From Scybalomonas sp905214925 (GTDB taxonomy: Bacteria; Bacillota; Clostridia; Lachnospirales; Lachnospiraceae), in NCBI GenBank assembly GCA_905214925.1, contig CAJMOB010000003.1, forward strand, positions 62,001-126,000: a DNA stretch of 64,000 bases, given 5' to 3'. A program made the position numbers and the translations under genes. Under the pieces are notes generated by a model. That model saw only the letters and a program-made list of their open reading frames with translations. It ran no database searches and was not told where the DNA came from. This document shows, one piece after another, positions 25,169 to 34,798 of this stretch (within the stretch, counting starts at the first letter, position 1; every line of letters begins with the position of its first letter).

Positions 25169-26188
25169 CTAATCTTTACATATAGCAGTTGTGTTTCGAA
25201 TAATTAGTTCATAAGGAACATAAACATGATCTTCCTCTTGTTCTCCCTTTAAAATGCTGGCAATTACTTTTCCACTTTCATTGCCTAAATACATAGGATT
25301 TTGTCTAATGGTAGTAATTCCGCCACAAATATATTCTGAAACAGGAATATCATCAAATCCAACAACAGAAATGTCTTCTGGCACTCGCTTTCCAAGTTCT
25401 TTTATTGCCTTAATTGCTCCAATCGCCATTAAATCACTTGCACAAAATAAAGCCGTAATCTCTGGATAATCTTTTAGGAACTGTTTTGTTTTCTCATAGG
25501 CAACAGGCTCTAAAAAGTCACAATTAATCATATAATCTAATTTTAAAGAAATACCAGAATCGATTAAAGCGGATACATATCCGGAATATCTTTGTCCACT
25601 TACATCAGCCTCTTTACTTCCATTGATCATACCGATTTTTTTATGCCCAAGCTGAACAAGATAAGAGACTGCCTCTTTTGCAGCCTTTATATTGTCAATA
25701 GAAACACTGCATTTCTTACTTCCATGCATTTGCATATCAATACCAACACATGGAATATTGCTTTCCATAATTTCTTTATGATAAGGATCTCCTGTCTTTA
25801 ATCCAGCCACTACAACTCCACTTAAATTTTTCTTTTTACAAAGCTGATTAAAACTTAACTTTTGTTGTTTTGCTAAGTTCGTTGCTAACAGCATAAACTC
25901 ATAGCCTTGTTCCGTACATTGTCCTGATAGTCCACAGAGCAAACCATATACCATACCACTTTTATCCGTACTTGTTAACTCCGATGTCAAAAGCGCAATA
26001 TTTGTTTCTTCAATTCCTCCAAGTGAACGCGCATTTGTGTTTGGAACATAATCTAATTGTTTTACAACCGCATATATTTTCTTCTTTGTGCTTTCACTAA
26101 TATCCATATATCCATTTAAAGCACGCGATACAGTCGTAATAGAAACGCCCGCTTCCCTTGCAACATCTTTAATACTTACTTTTTTCAA
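25169..26188 (-). CDS. LacI-family repressor of the alpha-glucoside locus
   Basis: The 339-residue regulator has HTH VSIKDVAREAGVSITTVSRA LNGYMDIS, the standard TTVSRAL recognition helix that fits CG-centred operators. A sugar-sensor domain follows (KKCSVSIDNIKAAKEAVSYL, ISVVGFDDIPVSEYICGGIT). The longest frame starts upstream at 26248, but GGGGG sits seven bases before a TTG at 26188, directly before the conserved start KKVSIKDVA, so that is used. Five AAAACGTTT operators occur nearby, one 57 bases upstream of this gene itself, implying autoregulation and control of the RDD pair, GH65 and the importer. Confidence 0.9.
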   Translation of the reverse strand: MKKVSIKDVAREAGVSITTVSRALNGYMDISESTKKKIYAVVKQLDYVPNTNARSLGGIEETNIALLTSELTSTDKSGMVYGLLCGLSGQCTEQGYEFMLLATNLAKQQKLSFNQLCKKKNLSGVVVAGLKTGDPYHKEIMESNIPCVGIDMQMHGSKKCSVSIDNIKAAKEAVSYLVQLGHKKIGMINGSKEADVSGQRYSGYVSALIDSGISLKLDYMINCDFLEPVAYEKTKQFLKDYPEITALFCASDLMAIGAIKAIKELGKRVPEDISVVGFDDIPVSEYICGGITTIRQNPMYLGNESGKVIASILKGEQEEDHVYVPYELIIRNTTAICKD

Positions 26189-26244
26189 TTTAATTCCCCC
26201 ATATTCTCTTACGATTTTTACACATTGTAATATATGACTTTTAT

Positions 26245-26258
26245 CCAAAACGTTTTCT
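26245..26258. promoter_or_regulatory. LacI-type operator 5, before the lacI gene
   Basis: CCAAAACGTTTTCT lies 57 bases upstream of the repressor start codon and points to autoregulation. Confidence 0.7.
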
Positions 26259-26450
26259 ATTCAATATGAAATCGTAGTTCTTATTAATTATTTCCATTTC
26301 CTCGCCTCAAATATTTCACTGATAACGATAAAACACACAAACAAACTTATCACGTAAATCATATTGCCTACTTAGAAATTTACCATATTATAGTAATAAA
26401 AAAAAGCCCTGTTCTCTAAATTATTTTCTCTGATTGCTATTTTTACAACG

Positions 26451-26500
26451 TAGAAAATCCTTTGAAACTCAATTTTCATTTCATTTCAAAGGATTTTCTA
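26451..26500 (-). terminator. Perfect 17-bp hairpin after dnaJ
   Basis: TAGAAAATCCTTTGAAA (26451-26467) pairs without mismatch with TTTCAAAGGATTTTCTA (26484-26500). There is no T run outside the stem on either strand. Its AT-rich stem end may serve, or it may be an mRNA 3'-end stabiliser. Confidence 0.6.
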
Positions 26501-26528
26501 TCAACTTCTATAAACTCTTATCTTTTAT

Positions 26529-27758
26529 TTATTTTTTCTTCTTCTTGTTTTTCTTAAAGAATCCCTTAATGTCTTCTACCGTTTCTTTTACTTCTTTTCC
26601 GATATTTTCTAAAGAATCTTCTAAATTTTCGTTCTCCAAAACTTGTTTTTGCCTCGCTTTGCCTACCATAGCATCACGGAACGCTTCTAACGCTTCTCTT
26701 TGATCTTTATTTAGGCTTGTAGGTACTTCTACAACAAATGTCACATAGTGATCGCCACGAACATTTTTATTACGAAGTGTTGGAACACCTTTTCCTCTTA
26801 AACGAACTTTTGTATCTGTTTGTGTTCCTGCCTTTAAGTCATACTCTACCTGACCATCGACGGTATCGATACGAAGTTTTGCCCCAAGTGCTGCATCTGC
26901 AAAGGATACAGGAACAGTTGTGAAAATATCATATCCTTGACGTTGGAATTTTGGATGGCGTTCTACCATAACGGTTACCATTAAATCCCCTCTTGGACCA
27001 CCATTTGTTCCTGGTTCTCCTTTTCCACGGATACGGATACTCTGCCCATTATCAATACCTGCTGGAACTGTGATTTGAATCTTCTTACGTTTCTTCACAT
27101 AACCTGTTCCACTGCAGTCTTTACATTTATTTTTAATAATTTTACCTGTTCCGTGACAATCTGGACAAGTCTGTACATTTCTAACCATACCAAATAAAGA
27201 CTGTTGTGTATAGACAACTTGACCTTTACCACCACATTTTTGACAAGTTTCTGGTTGGCTTCCATGAGCTGCACCTGTTCCATGACAAGTCTCACATTCT
27301 TCATTTAATGTAATATCTAATTCTTTTTCTGTACCAAAAACAGCTTCATTAAATGTAACACGAATAGAAGCTCTTACGTCAGCTCCTGGCATTGGGCCAT
27401 TGTTGGCTCTTCTGCTTCTTCCCCCGCCAAAAATATCGCCGAAAATGTCACCAAACATATCGCCCATATCTGCGCCACTAAAATCGAATCCGCCAAAACC
27501 ACCGAATCCGCCAGCACCGCCACCGCCTTGTTCAAAGGCCGCATGACCAAATTGATCGTATCTTGCACGCTTATCCGCATCGCTTAATACTTCATAAGCT
27601 TCGGTTGCTTCTTTAAATTTTGCTTCTGCCTCAGGGTTATCTGGGTTGGTATCGGGATGGTATTTTTTTGCCACCTTACGGTAGGCACGTTTAATCTCCG
27701 CATCGGTAGCCCCCTTTTGCACCCCGAGGACTTCATAATAATCTCTTTTTTCTGCCAT
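26529..27758 (-). CDS. dnaJ: Chaperone protein DnaJ
   Basis: This 409-residue co-chaperone has, in order, a J domain with HPD (34-36), a Gly/Phe-rich linker and four CxxCxGxG zinc repeats (CETCHGTG, CQKCGGKG, CPDCHGTG, CKDCSGTG). The client-binding C-terminal domains follow. It stimulates DnaK ATPase and presents unfolded proteins. The start is the ATG before AEKRDYYEVLG, and the longer frame to 27839 has no family match. It ends in an unusual charged tail (NIGKEVKETVEDIKGFFKKN, then poly-lysine), about 30 residues beyond the family average. It is the last gene of the hrcA operon. Confidence 0.97.
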   Translation of the reverse strand: MAEKRDYYEVLGVQKGATDAEIKRAYRKVAKKYHPDTNPDNPEAEAKFKEATEAYEVLSDADKRARYDQFGHAAFEQGGGGAGGFGGFGGFDFSGADMGDMFGDIFGDIFGGGRSRRANNGPMPGADVRASIRVTFNEAVFGTEKELDITLNEECETCHGTGAAHGSQPETCQKCGGKGQVVYTQQSLFGMVRNVQTCPDCHGTGKIIKNKCKDCSGTGYVKKRKKIQITVPAGIDNGQSIRIRGKGEPGTNGGPRGDLMVTVMVERHPKFQRQGYDIFTTVPVSFADAALGAKLRIDTVDGQVEYDLKAGTQTDTKVRLRGKGVPTLRNKNVRGDHYVTFVVEVPTSLNKDQREALEAFRDAMVGKARQKQVLENENLEDSLENIGKEVKETVEDIKGFFKKNKKKKK

Positions 27759-27793
27759 CTTACTTACTCTGCCTTTCTCTTTCCATGCTCGAA

Positions 27794-27845
27794 AAGAGGT
27801 TGCTGCAAATGGAATGTGATTACAGCCTTTTTGCAACAACCTCTT
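27794..27845 (-). terminator. Hairpin between dnaK and dnaJ
   Basis: AAGAGGTTGCTGCAAA pairs with TTTGCAACAACCTCTT with one unpaired base. It lies within the operon, so it may reduce dnaJ expression relative to dnaK or protect the dnaK transcript. Confidence 0.7.
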
Positions 27846-27917
27846 CTTTTACGAAACTTTCAAACGATTTCAAACATGTTTTTTACATATCTTACGTTCT
27901 AGTTTCTATTACCTTTC

Positions 27918-29780
27918 TTACACTTCTTTGTAATCGCCATCAACAACATCATCTGCATTGTAGCTAGAATTTGCATTTGCATCTCCATTTGGAGCACCGT
28001 TAGCACCTGCTGTCTGCTGAGCTGCTTCATACATTTTTGCAAATAGGTTCTGTGCACTCTGCATTAATGTTTCTTTTGCAGATTTGATTGCTTCTACATC
28101 AGAATCTGTCATGTTTTCAGGCTGTGTTTTTTCTACTAATTCTTTTAAAGCATTTAAGTCTGCTTCTACTTTTGTTTTTTCTGCTGCATCTACTTTATCC
28201 CCTGCTTCATCAAGAGCTTTTTGTACTTGGAATACCATAGAATCAGCATCGTTTCTTGTATCAATTGCTTCTTTTCTCTTCTTATCCTGAGCTTCAAATT
28301 CAGCAGCTTCTTTTACTGCTTTTTCAATATCAGCATCAGACATATTAGAACCAGCTGTAATTGTGATATGCTGTTCTGCACCTGTTCCTAAATCTTTTGC
28401 AGATACATTTACAATACCGTTCGCATCGATATCAAATGTTACTTCGATTTGAGGTACCCCTCTTCTTGCTGGAGCGATACCATCAAGGCGGAATCTACCA
28501 AGAGATTTATTATCTTTTGCAAACTGTCTTTCACCCTGTACAACGTGGATATCTACTGCGCTCTGGTTATCTTCTGCTGTTGAGAAGATCTGGCTCTTCT
28601 TAGTAGGAATTGTTGTGTTACGTTCGATTAATCTTGTTGCAACACCACCTAATGTTTCAATAGAAAGTGATAATGGAGTTACGTCAAGTAATAAGATATC
28701 ACCTGCACCTGCATCACCTGCTAATTTACCACCTTGAACAGAAGCACCGATTGCTACACATTCGTCTGGGTTGATACCTTTGAATGGTTCTTTTCCTGTT
28801 AACTGTTTTACTTTTTCCTGAACAGAAATCATACGAGTAGAACCACCAACTAATAATACTTTATCAAGTTCAGATGCTGTTAATCCCGCATCTTTTAATG
28901 CTGTTTGAACAGGTGTTGCTGTTCTTTCTACTAAATGAGCTGTTAATTCATCGAATTTTGCTCTTGTTAAGTTCATATCGAAATGTTTTGGACCTTCTGC
29001 TGTTGCTGTGATGAATGGAAGGTTGATGTTTGTTGTTGTAGCAGAAGAAAGCTCTTTTTTGGCTTTTTCAGCAGCTTCTTTTAAACGTTGCATAGCCATT
29101 TTATCTCCTGATAAATCAACACCTTCTTGTTTTTTGAACTCATCTAACATATATTGTGTAATTACGTTATCAAAGTCATCTCCACCTAAGTTATTATCAC
29201 CAGCTGTTGATAATACTTCGATAACACCATCACCGATTTCAATAATAGATACGTCGAATGTACCACCACCTAAATCGTATACCATGATTTTTTGTTCATT
29301 TTCATTATCGAGTCCATAAGATAATGCTGCTGCTGTTGGTTCGTTGATGATACGTTTTACATCAAGACCAGCGATTTTACCAGCATCTTTTGTTGCCTGA
29401 CGCTGAGCATCGTTGAAGTAAGCTGGAACTGTAATAACAGCTTCTGTTACTTTTTCTCCTAAATAGTTTTCTGCATCTCCTTTTAATTTTTGAAGGATCA
29501 TAGCAGAAATTTCTTGTGGAGAATATTTCTTTCCATCGATATCTACTTTATAATCAGTTCCCATGTGTCTCTTAATAGAAGAGATTGTTTTTTCTGCATT
29601 TGTTACGGCCTGACGTTTTGCAGGTTCACCGACAACTCTTTCTCCTGTTTTTGTAAATGCAACGATAGATGGTGTTGTTCTAGCACCTTCTGTATTTGTA
29701 ATAACGACAGGTTTTCCACCTTCCATAACTGCTACACAAGAGTTTGTTGTTCCTAAGTCAATACCAATAATTTTACCCAT
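27918..29780 (-). CDS. dnaK: Chaperone protein DnaK (Hsp70)
   Basis: The 620-residue Hsp70 has ATPase signatures IGIDLGTTNSCVAVMEGG, VYDLGGGTFDVSI and VLLVGGSTRMISVQEKV. The linker is DILLLDVTPLSLSIET, and a substrate domain and helical lid follow. It ends in a Gly/Asn/Ala-rich tail and DDVVDGDYKEV, close to the EEVD-like acidic end of the family. It refolds proteins with GrpE and DnaJ encoded in the same operon. GGAGG lies upstream of the ATG. Confidence 0.99.
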   Translation of the reverse strand: MGKIIGIDLGTTNSCVAVMEGGKPVVITNTEGARTTPSIVAFTKTGERVVGEPAKRQAVTNAEKTISSIKRHMGTDYKVDIDGKKYSPQEISAMILQKLKGDAENYLGEKVTEAVITVPAYFNDAQRQATKDAGKIAGLDVKRIINEPTAAALSYGLDNENEQKIMVYDLGGGTFDVSIIEIGDGVIEVLSTAGDNNLGGDDFDNVITQYMLDEFKKQEGVDLSGDKMAMQRLKEAAEKAKKELSSATTTNINLPFITATAEGPKHFDMNLTRAKFDELTAHLVERTATPVQTALKDAGLTASELDKVLLVGGSTRMISVQEKVKQLTGKEPFKGINPDECVAIGASVQGGKLAGDAGAGDILLLDVTPLSLSIETLGGVATRLIERNTTIPTKKSQIFSTAEDNQSAVDIHVVQGERQFAKDNKSLGRFRLDGIAPARRGVPQIEVTFDIDANGIVNVSAKDLGTGAEQHITITAGSNMSDADIEKAVKEAAEFEAQDKKRKEAIDTRNDADSMVFQVQKALDEAGDKVDAAEKTKVEADLNALKELVEKTQPENMTDSDVEAIKSAKETLMQSAQNLFAKMYEAAQQTAGANGAPNGDANANSSYNADDVVDGDYKEV

Positions 29781-29899
29781 GATTTTTTCCTCCTAATCAT
29801 TTTCCAGAGATTATAGTTTTTTCCTTTTCTCTCTGGCGAAAGCCTTTGCTTTCTCTATACTAATGTTTTACTTATTTCTAATTTTTATGAAGCATCTTT

Positions 29900-30544
29900 T
29901 TAGTTTGCTACTTTTACCATGCTGTGACGAAGAACTTGATCTTTGTACATATAGCCTTTTTGGAATTCTTCTGCTACAATATTTTCTCCTAATTCTTCAT
30001 CTTCCACGTGCATCACTGCATTATGGAAATCCGCATTGAATTCTTTTCCAACTGCATCCATTGGAGCAACTCCAATTTCACCAAATACAGTCATGAGCTG
30101 TTTATAAATAGCATCAATTCCTTGCACGAATGCATTGTCTTTTTCTTCTTCGGAAACTGCTGCAAGTCCTCTTTCGAAGTTATCTACAACTGGAAGAAGT
30201 TTTTCAAGAACATCTTTTGCACCCATATCAAACATTCTAGTTGTTTCTTTTGCTGTTCTTTTTCTTGCATTTTCAAACTCAGCCATTAAACGCTGATAGC
30301 GGTCTTTTAAGTCTGCAACTTCTGCTTCTTTCTTGTCAAGTTCCGCTTCTAATGCTTTTGCATCTACTTTTTTGCGCTTTTTAAATAAGCCTTCTTTATC
30401 TTTTTTATCTGCTTTATCAGAAGCTTCTGTTTCCACAGTCTCTGTTTCTTCTTTCACTTCTTCCTTAGATTCTACAGCTTCTTCTACCGTTTCCTCTGTT
30501 TTCGCAGTTGTTTCTTCTTCTAAATTTACTTTATTCTCTTCCAC
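29900..30544 (-). CDS. grpE: Nucleotide exchange factor GrpE
   Basis: The 214-residue protein has a long acidic, disordered N-terminus (Glu/Val/Thr repeats, residues about 1-50). A basic patch KKRKKVDAKA follows, then the coiled-coil dimer helix (ELDKKEAEVADLKDRYQRLM) and the beta domain with ENIVAEEFQKGYMYKDQVLR. It releases ADP from DnaK. The N-terminal extension is somewhat longer than in Bacillus. It lies 17 bases after hrcA in the CIRCE-controlled operon. Confidence 0.98.
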   Translation of the reverse strand: MEENKVNLEEETTAKTEETVEEAVESKEEVKEETETVETEASDKADKKDKEGLFKKRKKVDAKALEAELDKKEAEVADLKDRYQRLMAEFENARKRTAKETTRMFDMGAKDVLEKLLPVVDNFERGLAAVSEEEKDNAFVQGIDAIYKQLMTVFGEIGVAPMDAVGKEFNADFHNAVMHVEDEELGENIVAEEFQKGYMYKDQVLRHSMVKVAN

Positions 30545-30561
30545 TTACTACACCTCTTTAT

Positions 30562-31593
30562 TTACGTTTTCTTTTTAAATATCGCATCGAGTTCGTCTGT
30601 CAAATCTTTTAGCGTTGCAACTACTTTCTCATAATCCATGCGCTTTGGACCAATAATTCCTATTGTTCCCTTGACACCTTCCTCCAATTCATACGTTGCA
30701 GTAACAATGCTGCAATCTTTCATATTTTGAACTGGTGCTTCTTCACCAATATATACTTGAATATTCTGATCGTTTCCATTTTCTTGTCTTGCTTCATCAA
30801 TGAGTTCTACTAGAGCCTTTTTTTCTTCTAATACTCCAAGAAGGTGACTCGCTCGTTCCACATTTCCAAGTTCTGGATATTTTAAAATATTTGTTGTTCC
30901 ACTTGTATACACTTCTAATTCTCTTGCTTTTGCAATTGCATCTGTAATGCCAGTAAAAATATGCTCAAGAATTGGAGCATGCATACCCGCTTGTATTCTC
31001 ATTGTCTGCATCAGTTCTAAATTGATCTCTTGTAACGATAATCCTTGCAGAAAAGAATTTAATAAGATGTTTAATTTAAGAACTTCATCGTTCGCTAGAG
31101 GTTCCTCTACATCGATTAATTTGTTCTTAACGACATTTCCTTCTACCACAATAACGGCAAGGAGTTGATTTTCATCCACCTGAGATAACTGAATGAACTT
31201 TAGCTTCGTATCTTTATATTGAGGGGCAGTTACCATTGTTGCATAGTTGGTATTCATTGCCAACACTTTCGCTACTTGTTGAAGCAGATTTTCCATTTTA
31301 TCCACTTTTGCAAGCAATGCTTTTCGTTCGCCCTCTTCTTCTCTTCTTTGTATCATCATCTGATCCACATAGAAACGATACCCTTGATCGGAAGGAATCC
31401 TTCCTGCAGAAGTATATGGTTGAATAATATATCCCATTTCTTCTAAGTCTGCCATCTCATTGCGGATTGTGGCGGAACTTAAATTCAAATCTGTGTACTT
31501 AGAAATGGTTCTTGAACCAACAGGCTCTCCTGTTTCTAAGTAATTCGCAATAATTGCGTTTAGAATTTTTTGTTTTCTTTCATCTAAGTCCAC
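30562..31593 (-). CDS. hrcA: Heat-inducible transcription repressor HrcA
   Basis: The 343-residue repressor has the N-terminal winged helix (LDERKQKILNAIIANYLETG, VGSRTISKYTDLNLSSATIR, NEMADLEEMGYI) and a GAF-like core ending in GTIGIIGPKRMDYEKVVATL. It binds CIRCE with help from GroEL and represses the chaperone operon. It is the first gene of hrcA-grpE-dnaK-dnaJ, and a perfect CIRCE element lies 22 bases before its start. Confidence 0.98.
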   Translation of the reverse strand: MDLDERKQKILNAIIANYLETGEPVGSRTISKYTDLNLSSATIRNEMADLEEMGYIIQPYTSAGRIPSDQGYRFYVDQMMIQRREEEGERKALLAKVDKMENLLQQVAKVLAMNTNYATMVTAPQYKDTKLKFIQLSQVDENQLLAVIVVEGNVVKNKLIDVEEPLANDEVLKLNILLNSFLQGLSLQEINLELMQTMRIQAGMHAPILEHIFTGITDAIAKARELEVYTSGTTNILKYPELGNVERASHLLGVLEEKKALVELIDEARQENGNDQNIQVYIGEEAPVQNMKDCSIVTATYELEEGVKGTIGIIGPKRMDYEKVVATLKDLTDELDAIFKKKT

Positions 31594-31615
31594 ATAACCA
31601 CCTCTTTTACTTTTA

Positions 31616-31642
31616 TTAGCACTCGTTATTGTTGAGTGCTAA
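31616..31642. promoter_or_regulatory. CIRCE operator
   Basis: TTAGCACTC, nine bases, GAGTGCTAA is a perfect match to the CIRCE consensus. It lies between the promoter and the hrcA start codon. Confidence 0.98.
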
Positions 31643-31656
31643 TATGTTCTTACATA

Positions 31657-31685
31657 AAGTTATCACTTTCTATTTTCTTTGTCAA
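31657..31685 (-). promoter_or_regulatory. Promoter of the hrcA-grpE-dnaK-dnaJ operon
   Basis: TTGACA (31680-31685) and TAACTT (31657-31662) are 17 bases apart on the minus strand, just upstream of CIRCE, so transcripts would start at or beside the operator. Confidence 0.75.
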
Positions 31686-31971
31686 TATCTATTTAAAAAA
31701 AAGTTTATTTTTTTAACTTTCTTTTATTTTCCTTTTTCTTTTGGTATACCTTCTATATAGAAAGAAATAGGAATATATTATTTTATCCACTTCTTAAGAC
31801 TTTCATCATAGAATATTTTAACACAACATAATATACTATTTTATTTATTTTTAAACTTTTTTATTTATATTTTTTTATTTTTATATTATTTTTTATTTAT
31901 GTTTTTTTCATCTTTTCTTAACACTATCGTCTTTTTTATCAAAAAGTAAGTGCTAAATTTTATTTTTTTTG

Positions 31972-32000
31972 TTGCCTTATTACAATATTTTTGTTACACT
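31972..32000 (+). promoter_or_regulatory. Promoter of the pyrophosphatase gene
   Basis: TTGCCT (31972-31977) and TACACT (31995-32000) are separated by 17 bases, 56 bases before the ATG. Confidence 0.55.
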
Positions 32001-32056
32001 AAATGACAGAGATCTTTCTAAATATTTCATTATTTATTTTAAAGGAGGGAAACAAT

Positions 32057-34060
32057 ATGGAGAACTTGTTAATTCTAGTTCCAGTCATTGGTATTATTGG
32101 TTTACTAATGGCATTTTGGCTTTATAGCTTTATCAGCAAACAAGATTCTGGAAATGACAAAATGAAAGAAATTTGTCAAGCCATTTCTGAAGGTGCTCAT
32201 GCATTTTTATTCGCTGAATATAAAGTCCTTGTAATCTTTGTTATTGTAGTCTTTTTTGTAATTGGTCTTGCAATTGGGGAGAACAGTTGGGTTACAGCTA
32301 TTTGCTTTTTAATTGGTAGTCTTTTCTCCACATTGGCAGGATACTTAGGTATGAGTGCTGCTACAAAAGCCAATGCTCGTACTGCTGCCGCTGCCAAAGA
32401 TTCTGGTATGGCAAAAGCATTATCCATCGCCTTTTCTGGTGGTAGTGTTATGGGGTTTGCCGTAGTCGGTCTTGGTTTATTTGGCGTTAGTGCTATCTAT
32501 TTCATCACAAGAGATGCCGATATTCTTTTTGGTTTCAGCTTAGGCGCCTCTTCTATTGCTCTTTTTGCCAGAGTTGGTGGTGGTATTTATACAAAAGCGG
32601 CTGACGTTGGTGCCGACCTCGTTGGTAAAGTAGAAGCTGGTATTCCAGAAGATGATCCTCGTAACCCTGCTGTTATTGCTGATAACGTAGGTGACAATGT
32701 TGGTGACGTAGCAGGTATGGGTGCTGACTTATTCGAGTCTTATGTGGGTTCTATTATTTCTTCTTTAACACTCGGATTTGCCGCTTATAATGCAAATGGT
32801 ATTTTATTTCCATTATTCCTTTCTGGTGCTGGTATTTTAGCATCTATTATCGGCGCACTTGTTGTACGCTCTTCCAAAGGAAATAATCCACATAAAACAT
32901 TGAACTTAGGAGAATACACAGCCACTGCGATTGTGATTATTGCCGCTCTTATTTTAAGTAAAAATCTCTTTGGCAACTTTAACGGTGCTTTTGCTGTTAT
33001 CGCAGGTCTTATCGTCGGTGTTTTAATTGGTACAATTACAGAAGTTTATACATCAAGTGATTATAACTCTGTGAAAAAGATTGCTCAGCAATCAGAAACT
33101 GGTTCTGCTACAACGATTATTAGCGGTCTCGCTGTTGGTATGATCTCTACAGCAATCCCTATTCTTCTCGTTTGTGTTGGTATTTTCGTATCTCATCAGT
33201 TAATGGGATTATATGGTATCGCACTTGCAGCCGTTGGTATGTTATCAACAACTGGTATTACAGTAGCCATTGATGCCTATGGCCCAGTTGCTGACAACGC
33301 TGGTGGTATTGCAGAGATGGCTGGACTCGACGACTCCGTTCGTGAAATCACAGATAAACTTGACTCTGTTGGTAACACAACTGCAGCTATTGGTAAAGGT
33401 TTTGCTATCGGTTCTGCCGCTTTAACTGCATTGGCTTTATTTGTATCTTATGCACAAGCAGTTAACTTAGAAACCATCGATATTCTTGATGCCACTGTTA
33501 TTATCGGTGTCTTTATCGGCGGTATGCTCACCTTCTTATTCTCTGCTATGACAATGGAATCTGTAGCAAAAGCAGCTTATAAGATGATCGAAGAAGTTCG
33601 TAGACAATTTAAAGAAAAACCTGGAATCTTAAAAGGAACGGAAAAACCTGATTATAAAACTTGTGTTTCTATTTCTACCGTAGCCGCACTTCACGAAATG
33701 TATTTACCAGGAATTATGGCAGTACTTGCTCCAATCATCGTTGGTCTTTTATTAGGGCCTGCAGCACTTGGTGGACTATTAGTTGGTGCTTTATTAACCG
33801 GTGTATTAATGGCTATCTTTATGGCCAATGCTGGTGGCGCTTGGGATAATGCAAAAAAATACATAGAAGAAGGAAATCATGGTGGTAAAGGCAGTGATGC
33901 TCATAAAGCTGCTGTCGTTGGCGATACTGTCGGTGATCCATTTAAAGATACATCAGGACCATCCATTAATATTTTGATTAAATTAATGACAATTGTCTCT
34001 TTAGTATTCGCACCATTATTCGTTCAATTCGGTGGTATTTTATTAAACTTTATGAAATGA
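32057..34060 (+). CDS. hppA: Membrane-bound, potassium-dependent ion-pumping pyrophosphatase
   Basis: The 667-residue polytopic enzyme uses pyrophosphate hydrolysis to pump Na+ or H+ outward. The substrate site is explicit: TKAADVGADLVGKVEAGIPE, DDPRNPAVIADNVGDNVGDV and, near the C-terminus, GKGSDAHKAAVVGDTVGDPF. GNTTAAIGKG has alanine where potassium-independent forms have lysine, so it should need K+. The ATG at 32057 has AAAGGAGGG at proper distance, and the longer frame is not supported. The gene interrupts the otherwise conserved hemW-hrcA order and ends at a shared terminator. Confidence 0.97.
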   Translation: MENLLILVPVIGIIGLLMAFWLYSFISKQDSGNDKMKEICQAISEGAHAFLFAEYKVLVIFVIVVFFVIGLAIGENSWVTAICFLIGSLFSTLAGYLGMSAATKANARTAAAAKDSGMAKALSIAFSGGSVMGFAVVGLGLFGVSAIYFITRDADILFGFSLGASSIALFARVGGGIYTKAADVGADLVGKVEAGIPEDDPRNPAVIADNVGDNVGDVAGMGADLFESYVGSIISSLTLGFAAYNANGILFPLFLSGAGILASIIGALVVRSSKGNNPHKTLNLGEYTATAIVIIAALILSKNLFGNFNGAFAVIAGLIVGVLIGTITEVYTSSDYNSVKKIAQQSETGSATTIISGLAVGMISTAIPILLVCVGIFVSHQLMGLYGIALAAVGMLSTTGITVAIDAYGPVADNAGGIAEMAGLDDSVREITDKLDSVGNTTAAIGKGFAIGSAALTALALFVSYAQAVNLETIDILDATVIIGVFIGGMLTFLFSAMTMESVAKAAYKMIEEVRRQFKEKPGILKGTEKPDYKTCVSISTVAALHEMYLPGIMAVLAPIIVGLLLGPAALGGLLVGALLTGVLMAIFMANAGGAWDNAKKYIEEGNHGGKGSDAHKAAVVGDTVGDPFKDTSGPSINILIKLMTIVSLVFAPLFVQFGGILLNFMK

Positions 34061-34061
34061 T

Positions 34062-34097
34062 AAAAAAGGCTGGAATTTTAAAAATTCCAGCCTTTTT
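34062..34097. terminator. Bidirectional terminator after hppA
   Basis: AAAAAAGGCTGGAATTTT pairs with AAAATTCCAGCCTTTTT and has A and T runs on both sides. It serves the convergent hppA and cytidylate-kinase-like genes. Confidence 0.95.
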
Positions 34098-34691
34098 CTA
34101 TCTTCGTTCTCTCCACTGTTGAATGATAATTTCCAATAAATCCACCGTTCCATCAATGCCAAGCCAACTTGTATTAATCATCATATCCCTTCCGTCACTT
34201 CCATCCCATTGTCGATCGGTAAAATAAGAACAATACACTTTTCTTGCCTTATCCATTTTTGTTATTTCTTTTTTAGCCCCGTCTTTTGTCAAATGATAAA
34301 GCTCCATAATTCTTTCTATGCGATCTTGCTCAGGGGCGTAGAGAAATACTTTAAAGCAATCTTCATTATCACGCAAAATGTAATCAGCCAAACGACCGAC
34401 AATAACAAACGATTCTTTTTTGGCCAACTCATTGATGATTTTAAACTCTGTCATATAAAGCTTGTAATTAATATCGCCATCTTCTGGAACATAAGGATCG
34501 ACGAATCGAGAAACGATTCTTTCATCTGCCTTATCAAAAAACTTCTTATCCATTCCTGTCTTTTCTGAAGCTAGTTCAATAATCTGTTTGTCATAAAAAG
34601 CAATGCTCAGTCGCTTTGCTAATTTTTCACCGACTTCTCGTCCACCACTGCCATAAGATCTTCCAATTGCAATAATTATATTTTCTTTCAT
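34098..34691 (-). CDS. Cytidylate kinase-like protein
   Basis: The 197-residue protein starts KENIIIAIGRSYGSGGREVG, a P-loop of the cytidylate-kinase-2 family. DKQIIELASEKTGMDKKFFD and ESFVIVGRLADYIL follow, and a lid region with DRIERIMELYHL. Family members are common in Clostridia beside true Cmk, and their nucleotide specificity is often unknown. A longer frame starts at 34742, but AAAGGGG precedes the ATG at 34691. It is convergent with hppA and shares its terminator. The link between pyrophosphate metabolism and a nucleotide kinase is suggestive only. Confidence 0.85.
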   Translation of the reverse strand: MKENIIIAIGRSYGSGGREVGEKLAKRLSIAFYDKQIIELASEKTGMDKKFFDKADERIVSRFVDPYVPEDGDINYKLYMTEFKIINELAKKESFVIVGRLADYILRDNEDCFKVFLYAPEQDRIERIMELYHLTKDGAKKEITKMDKARKVYCSYFTDRQWDGSDGRDMMINTSWLGIDGTVDLLEIIIQQWRERR

Positions 34692-34798
34692 CACACTTCG
34701 CCCCTTTCTATTATTCTTACTATTATTATAATCGACGAACAAAAATCTGACAACTTCATTTTGTCATATTTTTATCCGAAAACGACGAAAAACATGAT

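Larger units (their letters stand above)
26189..26528. other. Gene-free stretch between lacI and dnaJ
   Basis: It contains operator 5 (26245-26258), AT-rich sequence and the dnaJ hairpin (26451-26500). No ORF of interest was seen. Confidence 0.6.
31643..32056. other. AT-rich divergent region between hrcA and hppA
   Basis: Beyond the two promoters annotated here, about 250 bases (31690-31970) are almost pure A/T with long T runs and no ORF. Nothing else was seen. Confidence 0.6.

Noticed and set aside
26451..26500. A classical terminator with T tract
   Set aside because: The 17-bp stem is perfect, but no T run follows on either strand. It is kept as a hairpin of uncertain role.
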